64,000 nucleotides of DNA from Reichenbachiella sp. 5M10 (lineage in GTDB: Bacteria > Bacteroidota > Bacteroidia > Cytophagales > Cyclobacteriaceae), in NCBI RefSeq assembly GCF_002742335.1, contig NZ_MDGR01000007.1:4468501-4532500 (forward strand), read 5' to 3'. The translations under genes were made by a program, and so were the position numbers. The notes under the pieces are model-generated. The model worked only from the letters and a program-made list of their open reading frames with translations, was not told the DNA's origin and ran no database searches. Each line of letters begins with the position of its first letter. Positions within the stretch are counted from its first letter, which is position 1. Below are positions 17,781 through 26,505 of the stretch, piece by piece.

Positions 17781-17814
17781 CAAATATATGATATCAGTTT
17801 AAACTTCGAAGCAA
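17781..17814 (-). promoter_or_regulatory. Candidate promoter of the S9 peptidase gene
   Basis: On the minus strand TTG (17812-17814) is followed after 23 bases by TATATTTG (17781-17788), an exact match to the TAnnTTTG box. It predicts a leader of about 50 bases. Confidence 0.5.
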
Positions 17815-17846
17815 CAATTATGTGAGCGGTTGACCTAAAGAATCAA

Positions 17847-17882
17847 GAGGCAAGAATCAAGAAAAACCTTCCTTCTTGCCTC
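17847..17882 (-). terminator. Possible terminator after PfkB kinase gene
   Basis: A perfect 10-bp inverted repeat (17847-17856 with 17873-17882) with a 16-base loop lies just past the kinase stop. On the minus strand only a loose T-rich stretch follows, so termination is uncertain. Confidence 0.4.
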
Positions 17883-17891
17883 CTGTGTTTC

Positions 17892-18884
17892 TCAAATCAA
17901 GTGTTTCAAAACTTCTTGGGCCTGAGCCGTCTCTAGTCTCGGTCCAAATTGGGACACAACTTTAGAGGCAGCTAGACTGGCCAACTTACCTGACTCGGCA
18001 AAACTGTGCCCATGCGTGATGCCATACAAGAAAGCACCCGCAAACATGTCGCCTGCCCCGTTGGTGTCTATGGCTTCAACTTTGTAAGGCTCGATATCCA
18101 CGAAGGTGTCTCCATCAAAAATCATTGCGCCATTTTGCCCCAATGTGATCACGAACTTCTTTGCGATGGCTTTCAATGCTTCGCGGGCATCGAGGAGGTT
18201 GTCTGTAGCAGTATACAGCATGGCTTCTTCTTCGTTGCAAAACAGCAGGTCTACTCCGTCACCTACCACTTCTTTCATTTCATCGTTGAAAAACTTGACC
18301 ATACTTGGGTCTGAAAAAGACAACGAGACTTTCACTCCGTTGGCACGAGCGATTTCCATGCCTTTTTTCATGGCATCTCTTCCTGATTGAGAGGGCACTA
18401 GGTAGCCTTCTGAGTAGATGTATGTTGAATTTTTGATGGCTTCTTCGTCAATCTCATCGACAGAAAAATCCGAAGTGATGCCGAGGAAAGTATTCATCGT
18501 GCGCTCAGCATCTGGAGTGGTCATCACGAGGCATCGACCAGTGATCCCCGCAGGAGCGGTCGTTTCGGTGAGTTTGGTATCGACTCCATTGGCGGCCAAA
18601 TCTTTGAGGTAGAAAGTCCCGAATTCATCGTTGGATACTTTGCAGGAGTAGTAGGACGATCCACCGAATTGACTGGCCGCTACGACTGTATTGGCTGCTG
18701 ATCCACCGCCTTTCATCATGTTTTCGCTCACGTCGATTTGGCTAATGAGTTCTTTTTGTCGATCTTCTTCGACGAGAGTCATCAGTCCTTTTTCGACTTG
18801 ATTGTCGGTGAGGAATTTCTCCTCTACTTCGAATACTAAATCCACTAGGGCATTTCCTATGCCGTATATATCGTACTTTTTCAT
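17892..18884 (-). CDS. PfkB-family carbohydrate/nucleoside kinase (adenosine kinase-like)
   Basis: 330 residues from the ATG at 18884 (MKKYDIYGIGNALVDLVFEV). An upstream ATG adds 20 residues with no family resemblance and was not used. Features are the N-terminal GNALVD, the substrate lid GGSAANT (about residue 58) and the C-terminal anion-hole and catalytic-base motif DTNGAGDMFAGAF (Asp near residue 272). Closest in pattern to the adenosine kinase / ribokinase-like clade widespread in Cytophagales; adenosine, sugar or other alcohol substrates are all possible. It is flanked by hairpins on both sides. Confidence 0.88.
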   Translation of the reverse strand: MKKYDIYGIGNALVDLVFEVEEKFLTDNQVEKGLMTLVEEDRQKELISQIDVSENMMKGGGSAANTVVAASQFGGSSYYSCKVSNDEFGTFYLKDLAANGVDTKLTETTAPAGITGRCLVMTTPDAERTMNTFLGITSDFSVDEIDEEAIKNSTYIYSEGYLVPSQSGRDAMKKGMEIARANGVKVSLSFSDPSMVKFFNDEMKEVVGDGVDLLFCNEEEAMLYTATDNLLDAREALKAIAKKFVITLGQNGAMIFDGDTFVDIEPYKVEAIDTNGAGDMFAGAFLYGITHGHSFAESGKLASLAASKVVSQFGPRLETAQAQEVLKHLI

Positions 18885-19001
18885 GTTAGGAATCGTTTTC
18901 TTGATTGAGCTGTCAACGTTCGATTGACAGTGTGATGGGCGCAAATAGAACGAATCCTAGGCTTAGATGGAAAAAAGGCGCGTGATTTTTGGTAGGTTTC
19001 G

Positions 19002-19028
19002 CCTTCCTACTCCTTTTTCGTAGGAAGG
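19002..19028 (-). terminator. Stem-loop just past icmF
   Basis: A perfect 9-bp stem (19002-19010 with 19020-19028) with a 9-base loop starts seven bases beyond the icmF stop. No T run follows on the minus strand, so it may protect the mRNA end or work with Rho rather than terminate alone. Confidence 0.4.
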
Positions 19029-19034
19029 TCTATT

Positions 19035-22000
19035 CTACATGTTTCGTCGGTACTGCCCTCCTACTTTGTAGAGTGCATCCGTGATCTGACCGAGCGAACA
19101 GTGTTTGACAGTTTCCATTAGTATTTCGTAGAGGTTGTCGTTTTGGATGGCGACTTCTTGGAGTTTTTGCAAGCTGGCTGTAGATATTTCGGATTTGTGT
19201 TGGTGCAAGTTTTCAAGCATTTGGATTTGGTATTGTTTTTCTTCCGGGGTGGCACGGATTACTTCGCCAGGAGTGACTGTAGGAGAGCCTTGAGAGGAGA
19301 GGAAAGTATTTACTCCGATGATTGGATATTCCCCGGAGTGTTTGAGGTGCTCGTAGTGTAGACTTTCCTCTTGGATTTTGCTCCGTTGATACATGGTTTC
19401 CATTGCACCGAGTACGCCACCTCGGTCAGTGATTCGATCAAATTCTGCCAAGACGGCTTCTTCTACCAAGTCTGTCAATTCTTCGATGATGAATGATCCC
19501 TGCAGTGGATTTTCGTTTTTGGCGAGCCCGAGTTCGCGGTTGATGATGAGCTGGATGGCCATGGCTCGTCGGACTGAGGCCTCGGTCGGGGTAGTGATCG
19601 CTTCATCATAAGCATTGGTGTGTAGCGAATTGCAGTTGTCATAGAGCGCATATAGAGCTTGCAATGTCGTTCGGATGTCGTTGAAGTCAATCTCTTGTGC
19701 GTGCAGAGACCTTCCACTGGTCTGGATGTGGTACTTCAGTTTTTGAGATCGTTCGTCGGCATTGTATTTTAGTTTCATGGCTTTCGCCCAAATGCGTCGA
19801 GCGACCCGTCCTATGACCGCATATTCAGGGTCGATCCCGTTGGAGAAAAAGAACGATAGGTTGGGAGCAAAATCGTTGATATCCATGCCCCGAGATACAT
19901 AGTATTCCACAAAAGTGAAGCCGTTGGATAGCGTCAGTGCCAGTTGTGTGATGGGGTTGGCTCCCGCCTCGGCGATGTGATAGCCAGAGATGGATACAGA
20001 GTAGAAGTTGCGGATGTTTTGGTCGATAAAGTACTGCTGCACATCTCCCATCACGCGTAGCGAGAATTCGGTTGAGAATATACAGGTATTTTGTGCTTGA
20101 TCTTCTTTGAGGATGTCCGCTTGGACGGTACCTCGGATCTTGTGTAGTGTGTCCGCTTTGATCTTTGCGTAGACGTCTGCAGGGAGTACTTGATCTCCAG
20201 TTACTCCGAGGAGCATGAGGCCTAGCCCATCATTACCCTCAGGGAGTGGGCCTTGATAGCTTGGTCGTGGCTTGTCTACGTAGTTTGCTGCTATTTTCTT
20301 TTCGGTTTCGGCTTGGAGGCCTTTTTCGCGGATGTAGAGTTCACATTGTTGATCGATTGCGGCATTCATGAAGAAGGCACAGATCGTCGCAGCTGGGCCG
20401 TTGATGGTCATGGATACAGAGGTCGTGGGAGCGGTCAAGTCAAAACCCGAATAGAGTTTCTTCGCATCGTCGAGACAGCAGACATTGACGCCAGAATTGC
20501 CGATCTTGCCGTAGATGTCGGGTCGGATGGCAGGGTCTGCCCCATAGAGTGTGACTGAGTCAAAGGCCGTGGACAACCGTGCGGCTGGCAGTCCCTTTGA
20601 GACGTAGTGAAAGCGCCGGTTGGTTCGCTCTGGTCCCCCTTCTCCGGCAAACATTCGCGTCGGGTCTTCTCCCTGACGTTTGAAGGGAAATACCCCAGAG
20701 GTAAAGGGGAATTCTCCTGGTACATTTTCTTGCAGTGACCATTTCAGTATATCGCCCCAGGCTTGGTAGCGAGGCAGGGACACTTTGGGGATGCGACTAT
20801 GGGAGAGTGTTTCCGTTTTGGTTTCTACTTTGATCTCTTTTCCACGGACGTGGTAGATGTAGTGGTCTGCAGCGTAGTTGGCTTTCTTTTCTGGCCATTC
20901 TTCGATGAGTTTCTGGTTTCTAGGGTCAAAACCTAGTGCTGTTTTTTCATACAGATTGCTTAGCTCGTTGTGCAATGATTCGTCACCCAGCATTTGTGTG
21001 TTGTGGATGCTGTAGAGGTTTTGAGCAATAGCACTCTGCCGGTCTACCCATCGGTCATACTCACGTATGCTGTCTGAGATTTCGGAGAGGTAACGTACGC
21101 GCTTGGGAGGGATGATGTAGATTTTTTCGGAGGTCCCTTGTGTGAGTTTGAGCTTTGGACGAAAGTCCAAGCCGCTTCGGGCAGAGATGGTTTGCATCAA
21201 GGTCACGTAGAGTGCGTTCATCCCAGGGTCGTTGAATTGAGAAGCGATTGTCCCAAAGACGGGCAGTTGTTCGTGGGGCGTATCCCAAAGTTGGTGGTTG
21301 CGCTGGTATTGTTTTTTGATGTCTCGAAGTGCATCGAGAGCGCCCCGTTTGTCAAACTTGTTGAGAGCGATGATATCTGCAAAATCCAGCATGTCTATTT
21401 TTTCCAACTGTGTAGCTGCGCCATACTCTGGGGTCATGACATAGAGAGAGAGGTCAGAGTGGTCGGTGATCTCTGTATCCGACTGACCAATACCACTCGT
21501 TTCTAGGATGATGAGGTCAAAGCCTGCAGCTTTGACGATGTTGACGGCCTCTTGCACGTATTTGGATAGGGCGAGGTTGGATTGGCGAGTTGCGAGTGAA
21601 CGCATGTAGACACGGGGATGATCGATGGCGTTCATTCGGATACGGTCCCCGAGTAGTGCGCCTCCAGTTTTGCGTTTGGAAGGGTCGACGGAGATGATAG
21701 CGATAGTTTTGTCGTCAGAATCCATCAAGAACCTTCGGACGAGCTCATCGACCAACGAGGATTTGCCAGCGCCTCCTGTTCCTGTGATACCTAGTACAGG
21801 AGCGGAAGATTGTTTTGCGGCAGCTTGTATCTGCGGGATGGTGTTTTGTGCCAATTCTGGAAAATTCTCGACGGCAGTGATGAGGCGACTCACGTCCAAT
21901 ATATCACGTCTCATGAGTCGATCAACCTCTCCATTGAGAGGGTTTCCGATGGCAAAATCACAGGCTTTGATCATGTCATTGATCATTCCTTGAAGTCCCA

Positions 22001-22403
22001 TCGACCGTCCGTCGTCTGGAGAGTAGATGCGGCTGATGCCATAGTCATGTAGTTCGCGGACTTCTGCGGGTAATATCGTGCCGCCACCTCCACCAAATAG
22101 CTTGATCTCGGGCCTTCCTTTTTCTCGCAAGAGGTCATACATGTATTTGAAGTATTCGACATGCCCCCCTTGATAAGAGGTAATAGCGATGGCTTGAACG
22201 TCTTCTTGGATGGCACAATTGACGATTTCATCGACTGATCGATTGTGTCCCAGATGAATGACTTCTACTCCCGTGGACTGGATGATCCGACGCATGATGT
22301 TGATGGCTGCATCGTGACCGTCGAAGAGCGACGCGGCAGTGACAATTCGGATATGGTTTTGGGGAGTGTATATGGTGCGATCCTGGTCTGGCATATCTTT
22401 CAA
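19035..22403 (-). CDS. icmF: Fused isobutyryl-CoA mutase IcmF (B12 domain, G-protein chaperone, mutase)
   Basis: 1122 residues. A B12-binding domain is at about 15-150 (DGHDAA with the cobalt-ligand His, later GGGGGTI). A MeaB-like GTPase chaperone is at about 200-420 (Walker [10 protein letters not shown] with Lys214, later NKFD). The acyl-CoA mutase barrel is at about 560-1110. Phe585 (TRMFAGEG) and Gln771 (EDQAQNTC) sit where isobutyryl-CoA mutases have Phe/Gln and methylmalonyl-CoA mutase has Tyr/Arg. It therefore should interconvert isobutyryl-/n-butyryl-CoA or similar branched acyl-CoAs, not methylmalonyl-CoA. A TACTTTTG box just upstream leaves a very short leader, and a second ATG at codon 4 (22394) is an equally good start. 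Confidence 0.93.
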   Translation of the reverse strand: MKDMPDQDRTIYTPQNHIRIVTAASLFDGHDAAINIMRRIIQSTGVEVIHLGHNRSVDEIVNCAIQEDVQAIAITSYQGGHVEYFKYMYDLLREKGRPEIKLFGGGGGTILPAEVRELHDYGISRIYSPDDGRSMGLQGMINDMIKACDFAIGNPLNGEVDRLMRRDILDVSRLITAVENFPELAQNTIPQIQAAAKQSSAPVLGITGTGGAGKSSLVDELVRRFLMDSDDKTIAIISVDPSKRKTGGALLGDRIRMNAIDHPRVYMRSLATRQSNLALSKYVQEAVNIVKAAGFDLIILETSGIGQSDTEITDHSDLSLYVMTPEYGAATQLEKIDMLDFADIIALNKFDKRGALDALRDIKKQYQRNHQLWDTPHEQLPVFGTIASQFNDPGMNALYVTLMQTISARSGLDFRPKLKLTQGTSEKIYIIPPKRVRYLSEISDSIREYDRWVDRQSAIAQNLYSIHNTQMLGDESLHNELSNLYEKTALGFDPRNQKLIEEWPEKKANYAADHYIYHVRGKEIKVETKTETLSHSRIPKVSLPRYQAWGDILKWSLQENVPGEFPFTSGVFPFKRQGEDPTRMFAGEGGPERTNRRFHYVSKGLPAARLSTAFDSVTLYGADPAIRPDIYGKIGNSGVNVCCLDDAKKLYSGFDLTAPTTSVSMTINGPAATICAFFMNAAIDQQCELYIREKGLQAETEKKIAANYVDKPRPSYQGPLPEGNDGLGLMLLGVTGDQVLPADVYAKIKADTLHKIRGTVQADILKEDQAQNTCIFSTEFSLRVMGDVQQYFIDQNIRNFYSVSISGYHIAEAGANPITQLALTLSNGFTFVEYYVSRGMDINDFAPNLSFFFSNGIDPEYAVIGRVARRIWAKAMKLKYNADERSQKLKYHIQTSGRSLHAQEIDFNDIRTTLQALYALYDNCNSLHTNAYDEAITTPTEASVRRAMAIQLIINRELGLAKNENPLQGSFIIEELTDLVEEAVLAEFDRITDRGGVLGAMETMYQRSKIQEESLHYEHLKHSGEYPIIGVNTFLSSQGSPTVTPGEVIRATPEEKQYQIQMLENLHQHKSEISTASLQKLQEVAIQNDNLYEILMETVKHCSLGQITDALYKVGGQYRRNM

Positions 22404-22414
22404 AATAATTTGGC

Positions 22415-22422
22415 CAAAAGTA
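22415..22422 (-). promoter_or_regulatory. Candidate promoter -7 element for icmF
   Basis: TACTTTTG on the minus strand matches TAnnTTTG exactly, 12 bases upstream of the first icmF ATG. Initiation about 7 bases later would give a leader of only about 5 bases, or 14 to the second ATG. Confidence 0.45.
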
Positions 22423-22554
22423 GATCAAATAAAATTTTCGCTATTTTGATTGGATGATGTTTTTCTGATCAGAAGCCCAGTTGGGCGGTTTTATTGCTTG
22501 TATTGTTGAAATGGGAAAATTTGATGGAAAAGTATATCGAGAATTTTCGCCGAA

Positions 22555-23796
22555 TCAAATGTAGCGTTCGAGCTTGAAGGAGGTTTTGAAATCCTCTTCT
22601 CCACGGATGATTCGGAGGGTTATTTTCTTGCCCTCTTTATGTCGGAGCATGGTGGTCGCACCTGATAGCATGAGGTCTTGAAAATCAAACCCGTTGATGG
22701 ATTCGATAATGTCACCGACTTTGACGCCAGCATGGTAGGCAGGAGAATTGTGACGAACAGCGTTGACTCTAAACTTATTGAAACTCGTCCCGTGCGCCAT
22801 CAGCGTCATACCACTCATGTCATACTCAAATTCACGAGCGTAGTGTTTGCTTTTTTTGAGGTATAGTGTGCCAGAGAAGTAGTCAAAGATGACATTGAAG
22901 CGGGATAGAAACTCGCTACCCATGGTTCCTTGTCGACTGCCTCTTTTGATGGATGCGCCATAGTCCCCAGCTATTGGGAAGCTGACTATTGCATTATCAA
23001 AATCATATTTGCCCACCTTGACATTGCTGACCCTACCGAGGTGCCCTTCTATGTCACCACCTATGCCACGACCGATGACGGAGGATACGCTGGTGCTGGG
23101 GAGAATGGATCGATCGTCAGGGTTGTCGATGAGTAGAGAGTGGCTGGCTCCTGTATCGATCATTAGGTTGAGTCTACTGGTTTCTCCTTGTTTGTTTTCG
23201 ACCTTGATGTTGACGTAGGGTTTGGTGTTGTAGACGGTCATGTCCATTTTTTTGTATCTTTTTCTCGCTTTGAACCTTTTGGGCTCATGGAGTACGAGGT
23301 AGTTTTCATCGTAGTTGATTTCGATGATGAATCGACTGAACAGGTCGTACCCGATGATTCCGTATATTTCTACCCCCATGGTCTCTCGGAGGTTGAGGTA
23401 GTCCTCCTCTAGGACGAGCAGGGCTTGGTTGTCTCCAGAGTGGACACCATTGGGGAGTAGGAGGCTGACATCCGTAGCGACGAGGGCGGAGATGGAGTCT
23501 TGTTCTCCTGGTCCTTGGACGATGATGCGTCGCATGTAGTTGAGGCCGAGGAGGTCTGCGAGTGTTTTTTCGGTGATGATGGGGTACTGTACACCCGTGT
23601 CCAGGATGAATTTGGTGTGAATGAAGTGATTGATGGTGATCGGTAGCACGATGAGGTTGTTGTGCACTTCGAAGTTGATGCGGATTTTTTTTGTGCCCTC
23701 AGGAAGGTCAAAGCCCATTTGTTGGGCATGGAGAGGAACTCTGGCTATAAGGACCAGCAATAGCATCAACGACAGTATGATCAGCTTCTTTTTCAT
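22555..23796 (-). CDS. Secreted retropepsin-like aspartyl protease with C-terminal PDZ domain
   Basis: 413 residues. The signal peptide (about 1-24) ends at PLHAQ. Two pepsin-like lobes follow, each with the catalytic DTG triad: FILDTGVQYPII at about residue 66 and LMIDTGASHSLL at about 213. This gives an active site built within one chain. A PDZ domain (about 330-410, with HAGVKVGDIIESINGFDF) ends the protein. Such periplasmic proteins are common in Bacteroidota and their targets are unknown. A gap of 151 bases without a strong terminator separates it from icmF. Confidence 0.85.
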   Translation of the reverse strand: MKKKLIILSLMLLLVLIARVPLHAQQMGFDLPEGTKKIRINFEVHNNLIVLPITINHFIHTKFILDTGVQYPIITEKTLADLLGLNYMRRIIVQGPGEQDSISALVATDVSLLLPNGVHSGDNQALLVLEEDYLNLRETMGVEIYGIIGYDLFSRFIIEINYDENYLVLHEPKRFKARKRYKKMDMTVYNTKPYVNIKVENKQGETSRLNLMIDTGASHSLLIDNPDDRSILPSTSVSSVIGRGIGGDIEGHLGRVSNVKVGKYDFDNAIVSFPIAGDYGASIKRGSRQGTMGSEFLSRFNVIFDYFSGTLYLKKSKHYAREFEYDMSGMTLMAHGTSFNKFRVNAVRHNSPAYHAGVKVGDIIESINGFDFQDLMLSGATTMLRHKEGKKITLRIIRGEEDFKTSFKLERYI

Positions 23797-23929
23797 TCCC
23801 CCGAATGTGTCTTTCTTGATTAATCTATTATAAGGTAATGAAAAATCGTGTAAAAGAGGCTTTGTGACTGGTGGAATCTTGTCAATAGTCGATCGGAGGA
23901 CGATCAGTTTGGCGGATTGTTTGGGAGTG

Positions 23930-23962
23930 GGGGGTGTTATCTTTCGGTTCTGTATATTTTTG
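23930..23962 (+). promoter_or_regulatory. Candidate hemB promoter
   Basis: TTTG (23930-23933), 21 bases, then TATTTTTG (23955-23962): both Bacteroidota boxes at proper spacing. Transcription should start about 10 bases before the hemB ATG. Confidence 0.55.
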
Positions 23963-23979
23963 CCTAAAAAAATAGATTG

Positions 23980-24954
23980 ATGCTAAGAAGACCCAGAAGA
24001 AACCGGAAATCTCCTGTCATCCGTGGAATGATAGAGGAAACTAGATTGTCAACCAAGGATTTTATGCAACCCTTGTTTTTGCTCGAGGGCAAAAATAAAA
24101 AGGTAGAAGTTGACTCTATGCCGGGTATATACCGATTGTCCTTGGATCACATGAAGCGTGAGATCGAAGAGTGCATGAATCTGGGAGTAAAAGCATTTGA
24201 CGTGTTTCCTGTTGTAGACGCCAAGTACAAAGACAAGGAAGCTAGTCAGAGTTACGAGCCAGATTTTTTTTACCTCAAGGCACTCGAAGAAATCAAGAAT
24301 GAGTTTCCGGAGGCTTGCATCATGACAGATGTGGCGATGGACCCGTATTCGACGGATGGTCACGATGGCGTGGTAGATGAAGACGGAGAGATCCTCAACG
24401 ACGAGTCTTTGGAGATACTGGGGTCTATGGCTTTGGCGCAAGCCGAAACAGGTATTGACATCATTGGGCCCTCGGATATGATGGATGGACGTGTCGAATA
24501 TATTCGAGATTTACTCGATGACAATGGCTTTGAGCATACGTCAATCATGGCCTATACGGCCAAGTATGCGAGTGCATTTTATGGTCCTTTCAGAGATGCA
24601 TTGGATTCAGCACCCAAGTCTGGAGATAAAAAAACCTACCAAATGGACCCTGCAAATTTGCGTGAAGCGATGATCGAGGCGGAGTTGGACGAAGAGGAAG
24701 GGGCTGATTTTTTGATGGTCAAGCCTGCTTTGGCATATCTAGATGTGATCAAATTGCTTCGAGACAATTTTGATTTGCCGATCGCTGCATACAATGTGTC
24801 AGGAGAGTACTCTATGCTAAAGGCCGCTGCACAAAAGGGATGGATAGACGGAGATCAGGCGATGATGGAGTCGCTACTGAGCATGAAACGTGCAGGAGCC
24901 AAAATCATCTTGACTTACTTTGCCAAGGAGGCTGCTTCTCTGATGAACAAATAA
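23980..24954 (+). CDS. hemB: Porphobilinogen synthase (delta-aminolevulinate dehydratase)
   Basis: Condenses two 5-aminolevulinate molecules to porphobilinogen in haem synthesis. The 324-residue protein has both Schiff-base lysines: Lys195 in AYTAKYASAFYGP and Lys248 in MVKPALAY. The metal region reads TDVAMDPYSTDGHDG, with Asp instead of the three Cys of zinc enzymes, so it is the Mg-type, zinc-independent class. The ATG at 23980 is used; a TTG one codon upstream is in frame but unlikely. Monocistronic, with a good promoter upstream and a terminator directly after the stop. Confidence 0.97.
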   Translation: MLRRPRRNRKSPVIRGMIEETRLSTKDFMQPLFLLEGKNKKVEVDSMPGIYRLSLDHMKREIEECMNLGVKAFDVFPVVDAKYKDKEASQSYEPDFFYLKALEEIKNEFPEACIMTDVAMDPYSTDGHDGVVDEDGEILNDESLEILGSMALAQAETGIDIIGPSDMMDGRVEYIRDLLDDNGFEHTSIMAYTAKYASAFYGPFRDALDSAPKSGDKKTYQMDPANLREAMIEAELDEEEGADFLMVKPALAYLDVIKLLRDNFDLPIAAYNVSGEYSMLKAAAQKGWIDGDQAMMESLLSMKRAGAKIILTYFAKEAASLMNK

Positions 24955-24984
24955 AAAAAGCACTTCCTGTGAGGGAAGTGCTTC
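24955..24984 (+). terminator. Rho-independent terminator of hemB
   Basis: A 10-bp stem (24958-24967 with 24974-24983) and 6-base loop start four bases after the hemB stop. The A-rich left flank and the right arm ending in TT support it; the T run is short. Confidence 0.75.
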
Positions 24985-25250
24985 GTTTCATTCATACTAC
25001 CTGGTTCATTCCTGTTCAAATAGCTGGGGATCTTGTCAGGTGGCTCGAAAGCCTACAAACACAAATTATGTTTGCTTGTACAAGTATAGATGGAGATGAT
25101 GAGGGGTAAAAAATACTTCGATCGATAGAGGGGTAGCCTCGACCATTGGCCGAAAAAACAAGACGGTTCTACCAACGCACCCGAAGTGTAGATTAGTGCT
25201 CCAGATCTGTAGATGAATGGGGTTATTCGTGGGGGAAAAGAGGGATCAGA
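24985..25250. other. Gene-free stretch after hemB
   Basis: About 265 bases between the hemB terminator and a small minus-strand gene. No reading frame with a plausible start, no tRNA-like structure and no strong hairpin was found. A weak short inverted repeat (GGCTCGAAAGCC, 25042-25053) is the only structure noted. Confidence 0.4.
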
Positions 25251-25469
25251 CTAGATGAACTCAAAGATGTCACTTCTACGGACCGAATTGAGGAATCGTA
25301 ACCTAGAGATTAGTTTTTCGCGAAAAGAATGATTGATGTCTGCAAAGCTATCGAGTATGACAAAGTTCTCAGACTGATTGCTATTCTTGATGATGGCAAT
25401 GTAGTCTTGCTTGTTACCGAATTGGTATTCTTTTTCTGCGGGGTTGTACCAGATGAATTCAGTCTTCAC
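25251..25469 (-). CDS. Small conserved-looking hypothetical protein
   Basis: 72 residues starting with GTG at 25469 (MKTEFIWYNPAEKEYQFGN). It has an aromatic N-terminal half (WYNP, YQFG, YIAII), a central strand-like FVILDSF, and a basic C-terminal helix (REKLISRLRFLNSVRR). No signal peptide or membrane segment. It is intergenic, overlaps no other gene, and its composition looks like real protein. No function is recognised; it reads like a small cytoplasmic protein. There is no obvious partner: it lies downstream of the transporter gene on the same strand but 69 bases apart. Confidence 0.55.
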   Translation of the reverse strand: MKTEFIWYNPAEKEYQFGNKQDYIAIIKNSNQSENFVILDSFADINHSFREKLISRLRFLNSVRRSDIFEFI

Positions 25470-25538
25470 GTCTTTTTAGCTTGAACTGTAGATACAAGTA
25501 TAATGATAAACTCTCAAAATTGTTATGATATCTTGTGA

Positions 25539-26462
25539 TTAGCTTGTCGAAAGTCCCTCATCCTGAACGGGTTTGCGAGACCATATCCATGAAATCACCG
25601 CGCCAGAGATCAAATGCCATACACCCCACCATGCAGCGATGAGTGCCATACCTCCTAGTCCATTGAAGTATTCGAAGATGATGACTAGCGCGAGTCCAGA
25701 GTTTTGGATACCCGTCTCGATGGTAATGGATCGGCAATTTTTCTCGGAGAGACGTCCGAGTCTCGCTGAGGAGTAGCCTGTGGCTAATGCGATCAGATTG
25801 TGTGCAAGCACGATGAAGAGAATGTTGAAAATGTAATCCAAGAAGTATTCGAAGTTGGCCTTGAGCGCAAAGATGACGAAACCACCAAACAGTACGATGG
25901 AGAGTTTTTTGATTGGCTTGTAGATTTTTTGGGTGGTGAGGGGGTATTTCTTTCGAAAGGTCATTCCAGCTATCAATGGAATCACCAAAATGATGATGAC
26001 TGTGACGATGACTTCTCCGAGATCAAGTCGTACTTGCTCCAAGATATTTGCAGTAGGGTTGTAGAGGCCAGCCCAAAAAGTAAAGCTCAATGGTGTGACG
26101 ATGAAGGAGACCAAAGAGGTAATGGCTGTCAAACTGACAGATAGGGCCACGTTGGCATTGGATAGGGAGCTGTAGAAGTTGGAGACGTTGCCTCCAGGAC
26201 ACGCAGCGACGAGCATCATGCCGAGTGCCATGCTGGGGGAGGGTTGAGTGATCACTACCAATAGATAGGTCAGTCCGGGCAACAATAAGAGCTGTGCCAA
26301 AAGCCCGATGAGTATGGGTTTAGGTGTTTTGAAGAGTAGTTTGAAGCTTTGAAACTTCAATTCCAACGCTACGCCAAACATGATGATGGCTAAGCAAATG
26401 TTGAGCAAGAGCAAGGAGTCTTTGCTGAAGTGTAGGACTACATGATCCAAAGATTCTTTCAT
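25539..26462 (-). CDS. Bile acid:sodium symporter (BASS) family transporter
   Basis: An inner-membrane protein of about 307 residues with some nine to ten hydrophobic helices. The family hallmarks are present: ACPGGNVSNFYSSLSNANVALS in the first half, where BASS proteins bind Na+ and cross helices, and IETGIQNSGLALVI in the second. Substrate could be an organic anion, a keto acid or a bile-acid-like sterol; it cannot be told. The ATG at 26462 is preferred, and one eight codons upstream (26486) is possible. It follows the CtpA protease gene by about 20-45 bases and is probably co-transcribed with it. Confidence 0.87.
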   Translation of the reverse strand: MKESLDHVVLHFSKDSLLLLNICLAIIMFGVALELKFQSFKLLFKTPKPILIGLLAQLLLLPGLTYLLVVITQPSPSMALGMMLVAACPGGNVSNFYSSLSNANVALSVSLTAITSLVSFIVTPLSFTFWAGLYNPTANILEQVRLDLGEVIVTVIIILVIPLIAGMTFRKKYPLTTQKIYKPIKKLSIVLFGGFVIFALKANFEYFLDYIFNILFIVLAHNLIALATGYSSARLGRLSEKNCRSITIETGIQNSGLALVIIFEYFNGLGGMALIAAWWGVWHLISGAVISWIWSRKPVQDEGLSTS

Positions 26463-26505
26463 ATACAGCAGAATAGTAGCCCGCAATATATGGGATTTGG
26501 AGGGA

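Noticed and set aside
24840-25109. 89-residue plus-strand frame running out of hemB
   Set aside because: It starts inside hemB in another frame and crosses the terminator; no separate start signal or homology pattern.
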